This document shows, piece by piece, positions 23,601 through 34,869 of a DNA stretch of 64,000 nucleotides. The notes beneath the pieces are model-generated. The model was not told where the DNA came from. It saw only the letters and a program-made list of their open reading frames with translations, and ran no database searches. The DNA is from Lateolabrax maculatus (lineage: Eukaryota > Chordata > Actinopteri > Acropomatiformes > Lateolabracidae), in NCBI GenBank assembly GCA_031216445.1, contig CM062197.1:4343001-4407000 (forward strand), given 5' to 3'. A program made the position numbers and the translations under genes. Position 1 is the stretch's first letter. Each line of letters begins with the position of its first letter.

Positions 23601-25784
23601 CCGACTTCCTGCTTTGCTCCCGACAGTCAAAAATCATAATTACTTTGGCCACCAGCGTTTTCTTTTTCAAAGATTTCATTTTTGAGCTTCTGCTGAAACA
23701 ATCACTACTGTCTTTTTTGTTTTGTTTGCCATCATTTTCCTGTAATGACAAATAGCTTCAACTCCTTCCGAGACAAACTAAAACTTTCTTAGATTGACCG
23801 AGACCCAAGACCAAGAACTTACAATATGTTAACCATCCCTGAGAGTGACTCATCACTTAGTATTTATACATTTAAATTAAATGTGTTTAAAAGTTTTTAA
23901 AGTTTTTACTTTGTAGTCTCATAACAGATGGTGTGATACTGTATATAGGCACACCATCATATTTACTGTGTGATTAGCTCGTCCTCAGTATAGTCAGTGT
24001 AATATACATCAAGATGCCTATCAGGTCTCAACTGATAAAAATGCAAAACAACCAAAAGGATAAATGGAGTGGCTCCTCATCTCTGCTGAAATCTCAACCA
24101 GCATTATTTGTGCATTTTGGTGCTTTGAGACAATCGCTGCTTTACCGTATCTGCAAACAGAAGGCTCCCCAAACGGCCTTGACTGTCATTTCATGCTTTG
24201 CCAGTTGAATGGGAGTGATTGGTACAATGTGTTTGCACACCAAACTCCCTGCATTGTCCAAAGCTGCCAAACAAATTGAACTGGGGATACAGCAAATATA
24301 TCCATCAGAACGGCTCTCTATTTTAGCCTCAAGCCATGGCTGATTGATAGCTTTGATAGCTGCAGAAGCAGGATTGTGTTTTCTTTTTAATGTGTGTGTG
24401 AGTACACACTTTTTTCCTTACCAAGAGATGGGTCGGCGATGGACATTGAAGCAGATAAAAATAGTGGGTGAAATTGTGAAATGACAATTGTAATGTCGGC
24501 TTCTTATCACCACACCAGGGAGGCCAGGAAACAGATGTGACAGGTGTCAGGCTGAGGCTCATAGGAAGCCATTGAAATGGCAGCTAAATTGGAGGAGGTC
24601 TGTGTGTGTGTTTCACCTTGGGGATGAGGGCTATCATGTGATCAGCTTGCCAGGGTACAGGGAGTCAGAGAATGAAAGATCGTCAAGCAAAAACCGCTAA
24701 AGCTCACATTTTTTTTTGATTCAAAGAAGCTTTGTAATGTTTAAACAAACCTACATTATTCAGAGGCGTTGTACTCAAAAGGCCATAATGGTTGTTCATT
24801 ACACAGTAGATTTTCTATAAAAATAAAAGTGTACTGTAACAGTGACTAACAGGGGAGAGGCTTTATCATGAAATGTGGTTAAATGATTTTGGATTTGTTG
24901 GTTGTCATTTTCTGAGAGTATGAGCACCCGCAGTACAAGTTGGACAGCAATCAATCAGAGATATTGATTTTGGAGAGTTTCCCGCTGTCATGTTGGATTA
25001 ATATGGATTAGTCACACTGTGCATCTGAACACTGTAGTTAGTCAGTCGGCTGGTTCAGTATGCTGAATTTAAAAAAGGGTGTAATAAGCATTTTGTGCCT
25101 CCATCATCAGTGTACTGAAATTGCTTTGATGTTTTTATCCGGCTTTGCCGTTCAGATTTAGTGCTCATGATGCTATGTGACATGCATGATAATATAATTA
25201 ATCAACCACAGATAACTTACCAAACATGTCAGTGTTTGCTCTTCTGAACGAAGGAAGTTGTCATTTTGATACTTTTCACACCACATAATGAAGTGATTAA
25301 TACTGGCTGGCATGTGTTGTTAGGATTGTGTATAAATACATTATGTTTGTATGAACATAAAAAATGTATTCAGCGTTGGCTTCAGTGAGACCAGTGGGTT
25401 CACATCACCCTGAAGCATACTGTCATTTCGCATTTTGCCCCTTCTCTGAGTGTGCTATGTCAGTGATGGGGTTGGTGTTGATGTTGGTGTAACATCATAT
25501 TTCGTTCAATCTATTGATGCGTCGGCCTCTTTGACATCGTGTGATTTCAAGTATGACAGATGAGTAAGCTATGAACCTTCAGGACATTCCCAAGGAAAGA
25601 CTCTCCTTGACTTGATTTGCTTGACTTGTGACTGCAGCAATCCCAGGAGAAAGGGCTTCCTTCTCTCTGCTCTATGAAAGAATACGGATATCTACCCTAT
25701 GATATCTACACTGCAACACACACACATGCACACAGATGTATTTCCCCAGCACCCCCAGAATTGCTGTCAAACACAGAGATTTGG
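23601..25784. other. Noncoding DNA, no feature seen
   Basis: Single-copy A+T-rich sequence with chance open frames only. Confidence 0.5.
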
Positions 25785-25940
25785 TAGCCTGGGAACCAGA
25801 CGAATCTGCAAGTTCATTTTTTATTTGCCCTGGCAGGTACGTCTGGTCCCTCTCCCATTCAGAGTGATTTCGTCGGTACAGGTATCTGGCCGAGCCAATC
25901 AGAATACGCATTTGCGAATTAGTCTGGCGATGCCAAGCTA
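25785..25940 (+). mobile_element. MITE-like DNA transposon, 156 bp
   Basis: The ends are imperfect inverted repeats. TAGCCTGGGAACCAGAC at 25785-25801 is mirrored by GTCTGGCGATGCCAAGCTA at 25922-25940, and pairing continues inward (CCAGACGAATCTGCAA against TTTGCGAATTAGTCTGG), giving terminal repeats of about 35 bp. The interior includes GAGCCAATCAGAATACG. The element is too short to encode a transposase, so it is non-autonomous. I recall this sequence as common in fish. The superfamily (hAT-like is possible) is uncertain. Confidence 0.7.
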
Positions 25941-25970
25941 GAGCTTTTGCAGCAGGATAAAAATGGACAG

Positions 25971-25986
25971 AAAAAAAAAAAAAAAA
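25971..25986 (+). repeat. Poly(A) run (A16)
   Basis: A homopolymer 30 bp beyond the MITE end. It could be a retroposition scar, but no associated element is recognised. Confidence 0.9.
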
Positions 25987-26263
25987 TTCCATAACATAAA
26001 AAACTTCTTACATCTATGAAATCCTCATCAGCACTGAATAATACTTCAGACCACAATAAATTATAAATGAAACAAATGGCCTTTGGTTTAAGCAAATGTG
26101 ATCAGTGACAATGTGATATGATCAGCAGCTCAGGTTCTTTGGAGAAGCTGGGGTCTACATGTTGGTACGCCTGTGTAGCTTTCCTGGTCCTCTGTTTTTC
26201 TTGCTTAAAGTAAGTGACTTTCAAATAGCTTTCTTTTATAATTCATGAATTACAGAACGTCAA

Positions 26264-26265
<2 letters not shown>

Positions 26266-26314
<49 letters not shown>
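26266..26314 (+). repeat. (TA)n-(CA)n microsatellite
   Basis: About 20 TA units (to 26306) pass into about four CA units. A TA run of this length is self-complementary and can extrude as a cruciform. Confidence 0.95.
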
Positions 26315-26737
26315 AGTGCATTTAAAACTTTAGCTGATGACTTCATGTAAAACCCTTTACATTTTGCCTGTACATTCTGATATGATTATGCACCCAAAAC
26401 TAATAAATTAGAGACAAAATAATCTTCTCTGGACTGTTCCAAAACCTTTGCAACTTTGCCCATTATACATTAATAGTCTGAACTGAGTAATTGTGTGTAA
26501 AGAGTGACTTAGATTAAGCTATAGCTGACCTTTTACGGTGATAAATAGCCTGTCCCTGCATACCTATTTGATTATGTTAGCTGAGTAAGTGAGACACACA
26601 AATATTTTACTTGCTGATGCTGTGAAAATGCGGTTTGTGCATCTTTTTGAGTTGTTGGGTGCAAGGGAGGAGAGGATAATGGGGCTAGTGTTAGGATGTT
26701 TTGTATTATTTTCTTTCCTGTGTCTGCCTGTCAACTG

Positions 26738-26790
26738 CTTCCCCCATCCCCCCCCTCCTCCCCACCCACCTCCCCTCCTACCACCCCTCC
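26738..26790 (+). repeat. C-rich tract (CCTCC/CCACC)
   Basis: Runs of C with CCT and CCA units. Its complement is G-rich and could favour G-quadruplex structure. Frames on both strands (Pro-rich or Gly-rich) are composition artefacts. Confidence 0.85.
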
Positions 26791-27262
26791 TGTACCCTGT
26801 TATCACACAGGACCACAATGAAAATACGCCTTCAGTCATTGCTGTGCTTTTATTTCTGGTAATCTGCTTGAAACGTGTGCAAAGCCTCAGGCAGTCTTAT
26901 ACATAGTGTTTATTAGATTGACAAATAAGCCCACTCGCTGATGACGACAACTGGTAAAGTACAATAAAATAAATGAACAGCTCAAATCAACTGTGAGCTA
27001 ATTGTGGTGGCTTCAGAAATCCCACAGAGGTCCTGTCTAATTACAGTAGTCAACTCTTCCTTTTTCTCCTTAAACAAAAGATCATATGGTTTTTATCACT
27101 TCCTGGAATCTTAATGCCTTTGTAAGTAGGGCTTTAAATCCAAAGCTGTTGGATATTGACTTTCCCCCTTAATCTGTTCTCTAATGAAACCAAGGCCTCT
27201 TTCAATAGATTCACCCGAAATATACAGGGTTATGTATTTTTCTTTTTACTTACTCCCAGCAA

Positions 27263-27308
27263 CACTCTCTCTCACACACACACACACACATACACACACA
27301 CACACACC
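27263..27308 (+). repeat. (CT)n-(CA)n microsatellite
   Basis: A short CT run leads into CA units with one TA interruption. Thr-His frames over it are artefacts. Confidence 0.93.
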
Positions 27309-27942
27309 TCATCGTACATTATCTACCAACACCCTTCAGGCTTTCTTGATGCAACTGCCTCTCAGCAAGCAAATGTGTGACAGGCTCTGAAATGGGTTTG
27401 AGTGGTAAATTGAATTAGAGTAGGATGCAGAATATGCCAGAATGGCAGGTGTACAGCAGTCTCTGTGTGGACAGTGTCGATTGGCAGCATCTGTGACAGC
27501 TAGTGTTGCTCATTCTGGCTGCTGCTCCACACTAAGTGCCTACAGTCAACATCTCTCTGACTTGTGTATGAGACCAGCTTGACCAAAAAATAAATTACTG
27601 GACGGCCAGGTGAACTGAGGCAGATACACACTCGCAATAATAATTGACTTTTTAAAAAGCTATAGAGAAAAACAGCCCAACATAAGCACTACACGCTACA
27701 CAGTCAACAAGTTAACAGAAGTCCATTAATTTCATAAAAAGGTGAAACATCGGGTAAACTCATCCAGTGTGTTCACAGTCAACAACCTTGTCAGGAGAGA
27801 GCATCCACAACTTATTTGATCTTTTCAGTAGTTGGATGTTGTAAATTAAAACAAGTTGACTACTGCCACTCAAAGCTTATTAGATCTCTGCAGCATTCAT
27901 TTGAAAGAGGACTGATTGTACAACACTTGTTTTTGTCATTAG

Positions 27943-28075
27943 CCTGGTTCCAAACCTCTGAATCACTGCCCACAATACTGTTTATTTCAGTGATTCAAAT
28001 AGGCCTGGTGCTGTGCTCACCAACCACCAACCAATCAGAGCTCGAGTACGGTGACGTCATCTTTCCCGACCATAA
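27943..28075 (+). mobile_element. Interspersed repeat, family C copy
   Basis: It begins CCTGGTTCCAAACCTCTGAA, passes through ACCAACCAATCAGAGC, and ends GTGACGTCATCTTTCCCGAC. A second copy at 54058-54190 shares the CCTGGTTCCAGACCTCTGAA start and the CCAATCAGAGCTTCTTAG part. I recall it as a common non-autonomous fish DNA element. It carries a perfect CRE palindrome, TGACGTCA, at 28052-28059, and a CCAAT box about 20 bp upstream. Confidence 0.65.
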
Positions 28076-30039
28076 CCAGAAAAATAGGAAAACAAACTGT
28101 AAATTTGCTAATGTCTGCAAGTGTGGATGAGATTAACAGCTATAGGGGTTGTTGTAAGGCCATTTACAGAAATAACAACTCTAACTTGTCACACTAAGTG
28201 CTTAAACCCAATTGAATGGCTAACATGCACAAGTACCACAGTAAACGTCAGGCAAAGGTGTCATAAATCTATAGTACTATAAGTCCGGCAAGCACCTTCA
28301 ACACCAATGTGCTCAAGCTCACCCCGCAACATATTTTAACCTTTTACAACTCATGTGGTCCATTAAAACTCAGTAAAACACCCATTAAAACAATTCAAAC
28401 ATGTTTAAGCCCTCTAACATGGCATGCCATTCCCTTAAGACCATTTCCCTATCCACTGCTTGTATATCTAAACAAGTTCAAACTCTTTAAAATAAGATAA
28501 GATTAACCAAATAATATTTTTATAATATCTAAAACCAAAGCAGAAAACTTGTATTATTTCCAAATGAGACCACTGCGTAGCTGCAGTAAAAGCTTTTGGC
28601 ACAACCTAGAATACATTAAGAACTGAGACCCATCAACAAAGCTGATATCAGTGTGAACATCAGTTACAACAATGTGTATTTGGGCGGACGCCATTTGTGT
28701 TTTTGCCTATCTCTATCTTGGATCACAAAAGAAAGTGAGAAACAACGTGTGAGGGCTTTGTGAAGAAAAGACAGATGTCTGTCGTAAAGGCTGAGTCAAC
28801 TGTAGGAACTGTTAAGAAATTCATTTGTTTGGTTGTCTAAGAGCTTGTGTTCTTTCTGCTTCGGTAATTTTGCGGCGAATAAATCACTGGGCTGTTTTTA
28901 GAAATAGTTTTTTAAGTTTATTGTTTTTTTTATTGGGTATTGAGAGTTGACCTGTAAATTGCAAATATCTGGTGAAACATATATGTCACTGTGTGACAAA
29001 AGGCCCAGGTGTAAGATATCCTATCAGGGGTCACAATGTGGTCTAAAGGCCTAGGATAAGGAGGATAATTTAAATGAATGCATATCTAATCAAATACATC
29101 CACTGGCAATTTATTTGCTCTCTCTCAGCACAAAAGCTTCAGCTGCAAAAAAACTACCAAATTGCCCATGTTGACAGCAAGTAGTTAGACATCTAATATT
29201 GTTGCCATTTCTAACAGCCCAAGACAAATCAGATCTGTAACATCATGGGATGTGTGGTTGAAGGATGAAGCATGTCCCATCAACTCATACTCGCTGTGCG
29301 CTCCCTTGATCTGCTACAATTTACTGCTCCATAGATCCCCAGCTAATTTATCACAGACCATCATGTGAGTATGTTGGCTCATCATTGCGGCCCAAGCATA
29401 CCCTCACCATATTGTATGAAGTAGGCCTTATATGCTTGGGGAATTCTCTCAATCCGCTTACCAGAGGTCTGTACCAGTTAAGTTATCCTCAGCGTGGAGC
29501 ATATGCTTGTTTTTTTTTCTGTGATACTGCAGTGTGAGAGCCACATCTGGCACTGCAGTCATCTCAACAGTAATTTGCCTTGCAATATGGTGTTCAAGGG
29601 TTGGTTAGGACAGTGTGTTTCATTATTTTCCCTGAAATTCTCATTCTCATATGGCCTCATTTTTATTTGGTTGCCGGTTTGGAAAATGTTAGGATGTCAG
29701 TCATGTGGCCAGAATCAAATATGAAAATGTTTTTTATTTTATCTGTTCTATCTATTCTATCTGTTGCTACACTAAGGGGCACAAAGTGTAGCTGAAAGTG
29801 GAACCGGAGAGTGTTTTGGCTCTTTTAAGTAATGGTTCGAAGCTATATCCTTTTTGGACTTAATGCCAGGAGGTGCCACAAATCAAAATGTCAATGATTT
29901 AATTAGCCTTACTTAAAGCCGGGATACAGATATCATCCCTCTTCAAAGAGCCACTGGGTCCTGAATACCCAGCTATTTAAGTTTCCTTTTTTAGATCATT
30001 CTATTGGTCAGGTTTGAGGGAGATATCGTAGTGACCACC
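28076..30039. other. Noncoding DNA, no feature seen
   Basis: About 2 kb without recognisable repeats or exons. 29200-29460 has a slightly more even composition but no diagnostic motif. Confidence 0.5.
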
Positions 30040-30420
30040 ATCCCCAAATATTAAAGCTCCGGTTTCTGGGTCAAATATCCCAAGTTTTGCTGAGCTCGGG
30101 GAAGTATGCTCCAAGCAAGTGAAGGGACAGTTTGTGTGGGTGGTCAGCTTATTTATACTGTAGCCATGTGTGAGGGACGCTTTATCCAGGCCTGCCTTCT
30201 GTGGAGGGTATGCAGTGTCTCATGATCAAGGCCTTTAATTAGCTCACACAAATAATGCTGCTTCTACATCCCCATTGTCACTGCTCGCTGCTCAGCTGCA
30301 GATGACTCACTGTGTCATTTTGAGGGAGCAGCCGATGCAATATCTGCTAACCTTTTCTCCATAATCACTGCTTTGTAGCTGAATGTCATAAGCTTAATTT
30401 GAACATGGGGGAGGCCACTT
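30040..30420. promoter_or_regulatory. Candidate conserved regulatory block
   Basis: Long non-repetitive text of even composition contains TTTAATTAGC (30234-30243), ATGACTCA (AP-1-like, about 30302) and CAGCTG-type E-boxes. This is the texture of vertebrate conserved enhancers. The motifs are visible, but conservation and activity are inference. Confidence 0.3.
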
Positions 30421-31362
30421 ACAGCAAAAGCTGACAATTAAAGATTCAACGTTGGATCAGCTCCAACTCCCTCTTCTCAATATACAATGTCTCAGGTACA
30501 GTTGTACAAGGGTTGGGCCACTGGATGAATAATTTATAGATCAATGGTGGACTGGATCTGTATGTGATAGAAATTTCCTTACTTGCTTGTATTTAAATCA
30601 TTCAAAATCTGGTGAAATACGAGGCAAGCGCCACAGCTGACTCCTGCAGAAACACGTCATCAAACATAGCCCTCTTTGCTTAGCCCTGTTTGCTTTATGG
30701 ATCGATTATTCTCAGAATTGTTACCAAGACTCACATTAGAAAAAGTTTAATTTACTATTAAAACCCAAACTTCTTGGAAACATGATTACTGCATTCAAGT
30801 GTAGTGATGAATGTATTTCATCTGCTATAGTAGAGAAGTGGATGCAAAAATTGCTTCATTATTTATTTAGACTGTAAAAACAGAGCTTTCCTAAATGTGT
30901 GCTGGGTTTGTCCTTTTTGAGTGCTACCATTGCTGTTTTCTACTGGGAATACACCACAAACTCATGCTTGTTCAGCACTTTCTTTTCCAGATTGTGAGGA
31001 CTTGTACTGTAATTTAAAAAATGTGTAATGGCTCTTTTTTTGGGGCATCCTGCCCCATCGTGCCTTATTGGTACAGTAGTTGTTTTTGGACAAAATACCA
31101 AAAACATCTTCAAAAATGCACCTTACTTATGCATTGATCATGTTTTGCTCCTTCACTTTTCTATAAATACATAAAAGTCATCATCAATCATTTGCAAAAA
31201 CGATTGCAGACCTAGCGCATACATTGTCGCCGACCAAACCTAGTTTGGAGCCAAAAGTTTGCTAGGGCAAAAGGGAGGACGTCAGAAAATTGCCTCAGCT
31301 GAACTTGTTAAAGCGGTTGGCTTTCTTTCGGGGTGGCTTTGCAGTGCTCCCTCCCCCTGCAG
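30421..31362. other. Noncoding DNA, no clear feature
   Basis: A+T-rich sequence. A small inverted repeat, CCAAAC/GTTTGG with a 3-nt spacer, lies near 31237 and is probably chance. Confidence 0.5.
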
Positions 31363-31406
31363 TCTAGGGAATTGCTGCCACCTTCAAGTGCAGCAAATCC
31401 TCAGAC
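31363..31406 (+). other. Weak candidate exon (44 nt)
   Basis: A pyrimidine-rich tract (CTCCCTCCCCCTGCAG) gives a good acceptor, and CAGAC followed by GTAAGTG gives a good donor. One frame reads SRELLPPSSAANPQ without a stop. The peptide is not recognised and 44 nt would shift the frame, so this may be a coincidental acceptor-donor pair in C-rich DNA. Confidence 0.15.
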
Positions 31407-31739
31407 GTAAGTGTGTTAAGCCCCGTGTGCTTTGCCGAGGGTGGAAATGAAGACAGGCTACCCCTATGAAGAATGATGGCTCCTTCAAGAGGTAGCTGTC
31501 CTATTTTAAGAAGGCGACACTGACCACAATGCGCTGTCTGACTCTTCCTTTTCCCTCCTCCTGTTTTCTTTTGTTCTTCTCACTCTTTCCCTCTATCTCC
31601 ATCTCTGGCGTGGCGTGGAAGGACCTATGAGACTGGGGTAAATAAAAGTCACAGGATGTGAGCAGAGCCTTAAAGTCTGTGAGAAGATTATGTGTAGTCC
31701 CCCTCAAACATCTTCAAGGATGGAAATGTTATTGATGCA
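31407..31739. other. Noncoding DNA with pyrimidine-rich patch
   Basis: 31540-31605 is C/T-rich (CTCC, TTTTC). Nothing else is seen. Confidence 0.5.
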
Positions 31740-31990
31740 TGTTAAGTCCTCCGGGGGTTTCACTCAAAGGACATTTGGGGCCTTTCATCCCTGACATGAA
31801 GGTGGAGGGAAACATTATTGAGGCTCCGCAACATGACAGAGGTTTCTCCTTTCAGTGGGAGGCTTGAAAGGGAAGAGTTGTCTTTCTCCACCCTTTGAGG
31901 GAGAAGCCTCATAATTGGCTGAAATAGCTGCTCTTTTCTCCATGCCTACTTCTTGAGGTAATTGGTATTTATGAAGTATTTATGGTCCAT
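31740..31990. promoter_or_regulatory. Candidate conserved noncoding block
   Basis: Non-repetitive sequence contains CATAATTGGC and GGTAATTGG homeodomain-like cores. No coding frame is apparent. Inference from texture only. Confidence 0.22.
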
Positions 31991-32109
31991 CTCTGCTGGT
32001 GTCAGCTCCACGCAGAGCAGAATATATATTTTTTTGGACAGAAGAGAAGCTTGTTCCCAACTTTTCTTTTCCTTGGAAGAAAAGTGTCTCTTTTTGTTTT
32101 GCCCATTTT

Positions 32110-32760
32110 ACACGTTCATAAATTCAGCACAGCCTGAGCAGGACCAAGTTTACACGGGTCCAGACCTTTGAATTCCACCCACTCCGGCAAGTTGACCGCT
32201 TCTGGTCTGACATCGTGACATGAAACAAAGGTTTCTCAGCCGAAAAATGACCACTCCAGTGAGCAGCGCATGGGGACTACCGATTAGCCAATCAGTGCCT
32301 TTGTCAAGCTGCTGTCAAGCTGTGCGCCGAAACTTAGAGGAGTAATAACAACCATGGCAACCACTAGAAACAAGACAGACGCTACTATCGAGGCTGTTCT
32401 AAATCCAAATTTATTTTACATAAACGGCGTGTCTTCTCAATATCGCCCCAACATCGTAATTTGTCTTTACTTCGCTCCGCTCCACTCCAGAAGTCCCGTC
32501 AAAACCAGTATGTTGTCACACATCGGTGTCGACTTGAATGACATAAGATTTAGGTGGATTATGTTGGTCTCTAGTGATCAGTTAGGGAAAATCGAACCCC
32601 CCACGGAAATTGGTGAGAGTGGAGGCAATGTCAGACTGAAGATGGAAATGGAGTGTAACGAGTTGGCGACTGTCTGAAATCAGGCCAGAACCAAGGGGCT
32701 GTTGTGCAGTTTCGACCCAGGCTGCCGTCCCATCTTGAGGTATAGCTTTTGCTAATAAAG
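32110..32760 (+). mobile_element. Possible transposon remnant with a 107-codon frame
   Basis: GGGTCCAGACCTTTGAATTC and GCCAATCAGTGCC resemble the start and CCAATCAG part of the family C repeat. TTCTGGTCTGA (about 32196) is mirrored by TCAGGCCAGAA (about 32681) with one mismatch. Between them an open frame starts at 32354 in a strong Kozak context (ACCATGG) and runs 107 codons to 32677. Its product matches no family I know. It is CpG-richer than its surroundings. It may be a decayed DNA element or an unannotated exon, and neither can be decided from sequence alone. Confidence 0.3.
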
Positions 32761-33507
32761 AATTGTTATAATGCAATTAAGCCATATAGACAATAAAAAT
32801 GAATGAACTATTGTTTATGGATCCATGCAACAAGGTTGCTCCATCCCAAAACATGGTTGCTGTCCTTGTCTGTGGAGCTGTTCGTAGTGCTTTATCAGCC
32901 ATGTTAGTGAAGTGGCTCTTGGGCTGTAGTTTGGTTCAGTCAGTCCTCCACTTTGTTCCAGATGAAAATACTATCTTTAACTAGTGAATGGGAACCACTT
33001 TTTCTCTTGTGCCACCATTGACATTTTTACTTTCAAGTGAAATGTATTGACAACCGTTGGGTGGATTAATATTCAAGGACGCTCTACAGGCTTTCTTTAC
33101 AGTAACGCTGTAGATGTGACTTAACTCTCCTAAGATAGAATCCTCCACTTGTCATACCAATGAAAAATACATGAGACCATTAATGTGGAGAGTTTCTCAA
33201 GTTGGTGCTAATGTTTTTAGTAAGCTGGATAGCATTATAGCAAATACAATGCATGCAATGCAACATGAGAGCGTCCCATCTTTTTCAGGGCGTGGTGGGA
33301 ACCAAATTGTGTGTGCTTTGGGAGCTGTGTACTTCTCTTTGTTCTGGGGCCCATACAGTTCACAGGCTTATCTTCCTGCTTCCCTTCCTTTTTTATTATT
33401 CTGTTTATCCTACTGTACAGCTATATCCACATTCTGAGTGACTGAGCTAATTGTTCCTGCTCATGCATTCTCTGCAGATTCAATTATACGCCACTCTGGG
33501 CATCCTG
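32761..33507. other. Noncoding DNA, no feature seen
   Basis: No recognisable repeat or exon. Open frames of up to 88 codons have no domain. Confidence 0.5.
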
Positions 33508-33715
33508 AAAAAAAAAAAAAAAATGAGGGTGGGAAAAGTGGGATGTGAGCAAAAAGTGTGGGAGAGTGAAAGAATGAAAAGGTAAAATGCGAAAAAAAGG
33601 GCTTCAGAAGGTCGTAGATAAGAGAGGGGAAAGTTAAGAGAGGGAAAAAAAGGAGGATGAGAGTTAAGAAGTAAAAGCTGGAGGGATAAATTAGAGAGAG
33701 GAGTAAGAGCAGTCC
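33508..33715 (+). repeat. Poly(A) run followed by a purine-rich tract
   Basis: A16 at 33508-33523 is followed by about 190 bp strongly biased to A and G (GAGAG, GGGAAA, AAAGGAGG units). Such a strand-asymmetric tract can form triplex DNA. The minus-strand frame over it is composition-driven. Confidence 0.7.
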
Positions 33716-34594
33716 CTTGAGTCATATATTTATGGAAGGGGAAAATCAGCTCACTGGAGTGTACACTGTAATGGCACCCCTCTGTATAATGATTGGCGCT
33801 GACCTCCCAAATAAGAGGATTAGTTTGTGCCTGAGCTGGCCAGAAATAATGGACCTCACCTTAGCTTAGCTGCAGTTTGACACAGCAGAAAATAGGTAGG
33901 GAAATAAGAATACCTCAGCAGCAGAAGGCTTGCCTGAACCTCATTCATCTGCATCACCATTGTGTCAAATTGGACATGCATTCCTGCATATCTGCCAGGT
34001 TCATGAACAGATGGCATAAACGTACTGGACCCATGTGGACTCATAAAATACTGTAGTAGACATCATGGAAATAAGGTGCTGCCGACTGTAACATGTTGCA
34101 GTAATTTATTTCTTTTCCCCCTGTAACAAGCAGTGCAATGAGTTACTGTTTCTGTTATTTACATGCAAGGTTGTCTACAGGAAATGAGCTCTTGTTATTG
34201 TAGCTTTCGGTCAGGCAGTGACAGGGCAAGTCTTCTGCTAGGAAGAATATTGTGGCTCAGCAGTGAATGTTGTGGCTAATGTCTTACTGCAGGGCACGCT
34301 CTCCTTTTGTGTGCTCTGAACCAGCAGGATTAAAGCATCCATCTTGCTCTCCTGCTTCCCCTAATGGTATTAGGAAAAGGGTGGATAGGTCTCAGTATTC
34401 CGTTAAGGAATATCTGATATGGGGACTGGCTGATTCAATTAAGTAAAAAGCAAGGTGGGAGGGAATGAGCACTGTTGTAATAGCCTCTGAGCTTCATAGC
34501 TCAAAGTGGGGCATTTTAATCTGAAACCATCCTGCATTACCACCCCCCCACAAACAAAACACATTATATATTATACACTCATTACCAGAGGACT
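33716..34594. other. Noncoding DNA, no feature seen
   Basis: Single-copy sequence. A short C run (CCACCCCCCCAC) lies near 34541. Confidence 0.5.
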
Positions 34595-34777
34595 TTAAAG
34601 GGTCAGTGTGCAATTTCAGCCTCAGTGCAGATCTCGGTCATTGAGTGTTGTGAATAACAACAACTCGAAATAGACACACGTCATCCCGCCTTTCATGCAG
34701 TGCATTCTGGGACAGGCTCTGGCCCCCTGTGATCCAGAGCAGGATAAGCAGGTACAGATAATGGATGGATGGATGGA
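34595..34777 (+). mobile_element. Interspersed repeat fragments ending in (ATGG)n
   Basis: TTAAAGGGTCAGTGTGCAAT opens one fragment that I recall from fish genomes. It is followed by TGGGACAGGCTCTGGCCCCC, TGTGATCCAGAGCAGGATAA, GCAGGTACAGATAATGG and a (ATGG)4 tail. The second part matches the widespread fish 3' tail (GGATAAGCGGTTACAGATAATGG then ATGG repeats), which I believe derives from a non-LTR retrotransposon or a dependent SINE. No coding part is present. Confidence 0.65.
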
Positions 34778-34849
34778 CTTTAAAACTAGTCAACTGTCAG
34801 GCACTAAGCAGTTCCTTGTGTTTTTGGTCTTTTCAGTAGAAACACACAT

Positions 34850-34869
34850 TATATTTTAGCTAAAATATA
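34850..34869. repeat. Perfect 20-bp palindrome
   Basis: TATATTTTAG is immediately followed by its reverse complement CTAAAATATA. The flanking bases (T and G) do not extend the symmetry. It is A+T-rich, so chance is plausible. Confidence 0.9.

Noticed and set aside
34132..34145. CAGTGCAATG, identical to the start of miR-130-type sequences
   Set aside because: Only ten bases match and no hairpin arm was found nearby.
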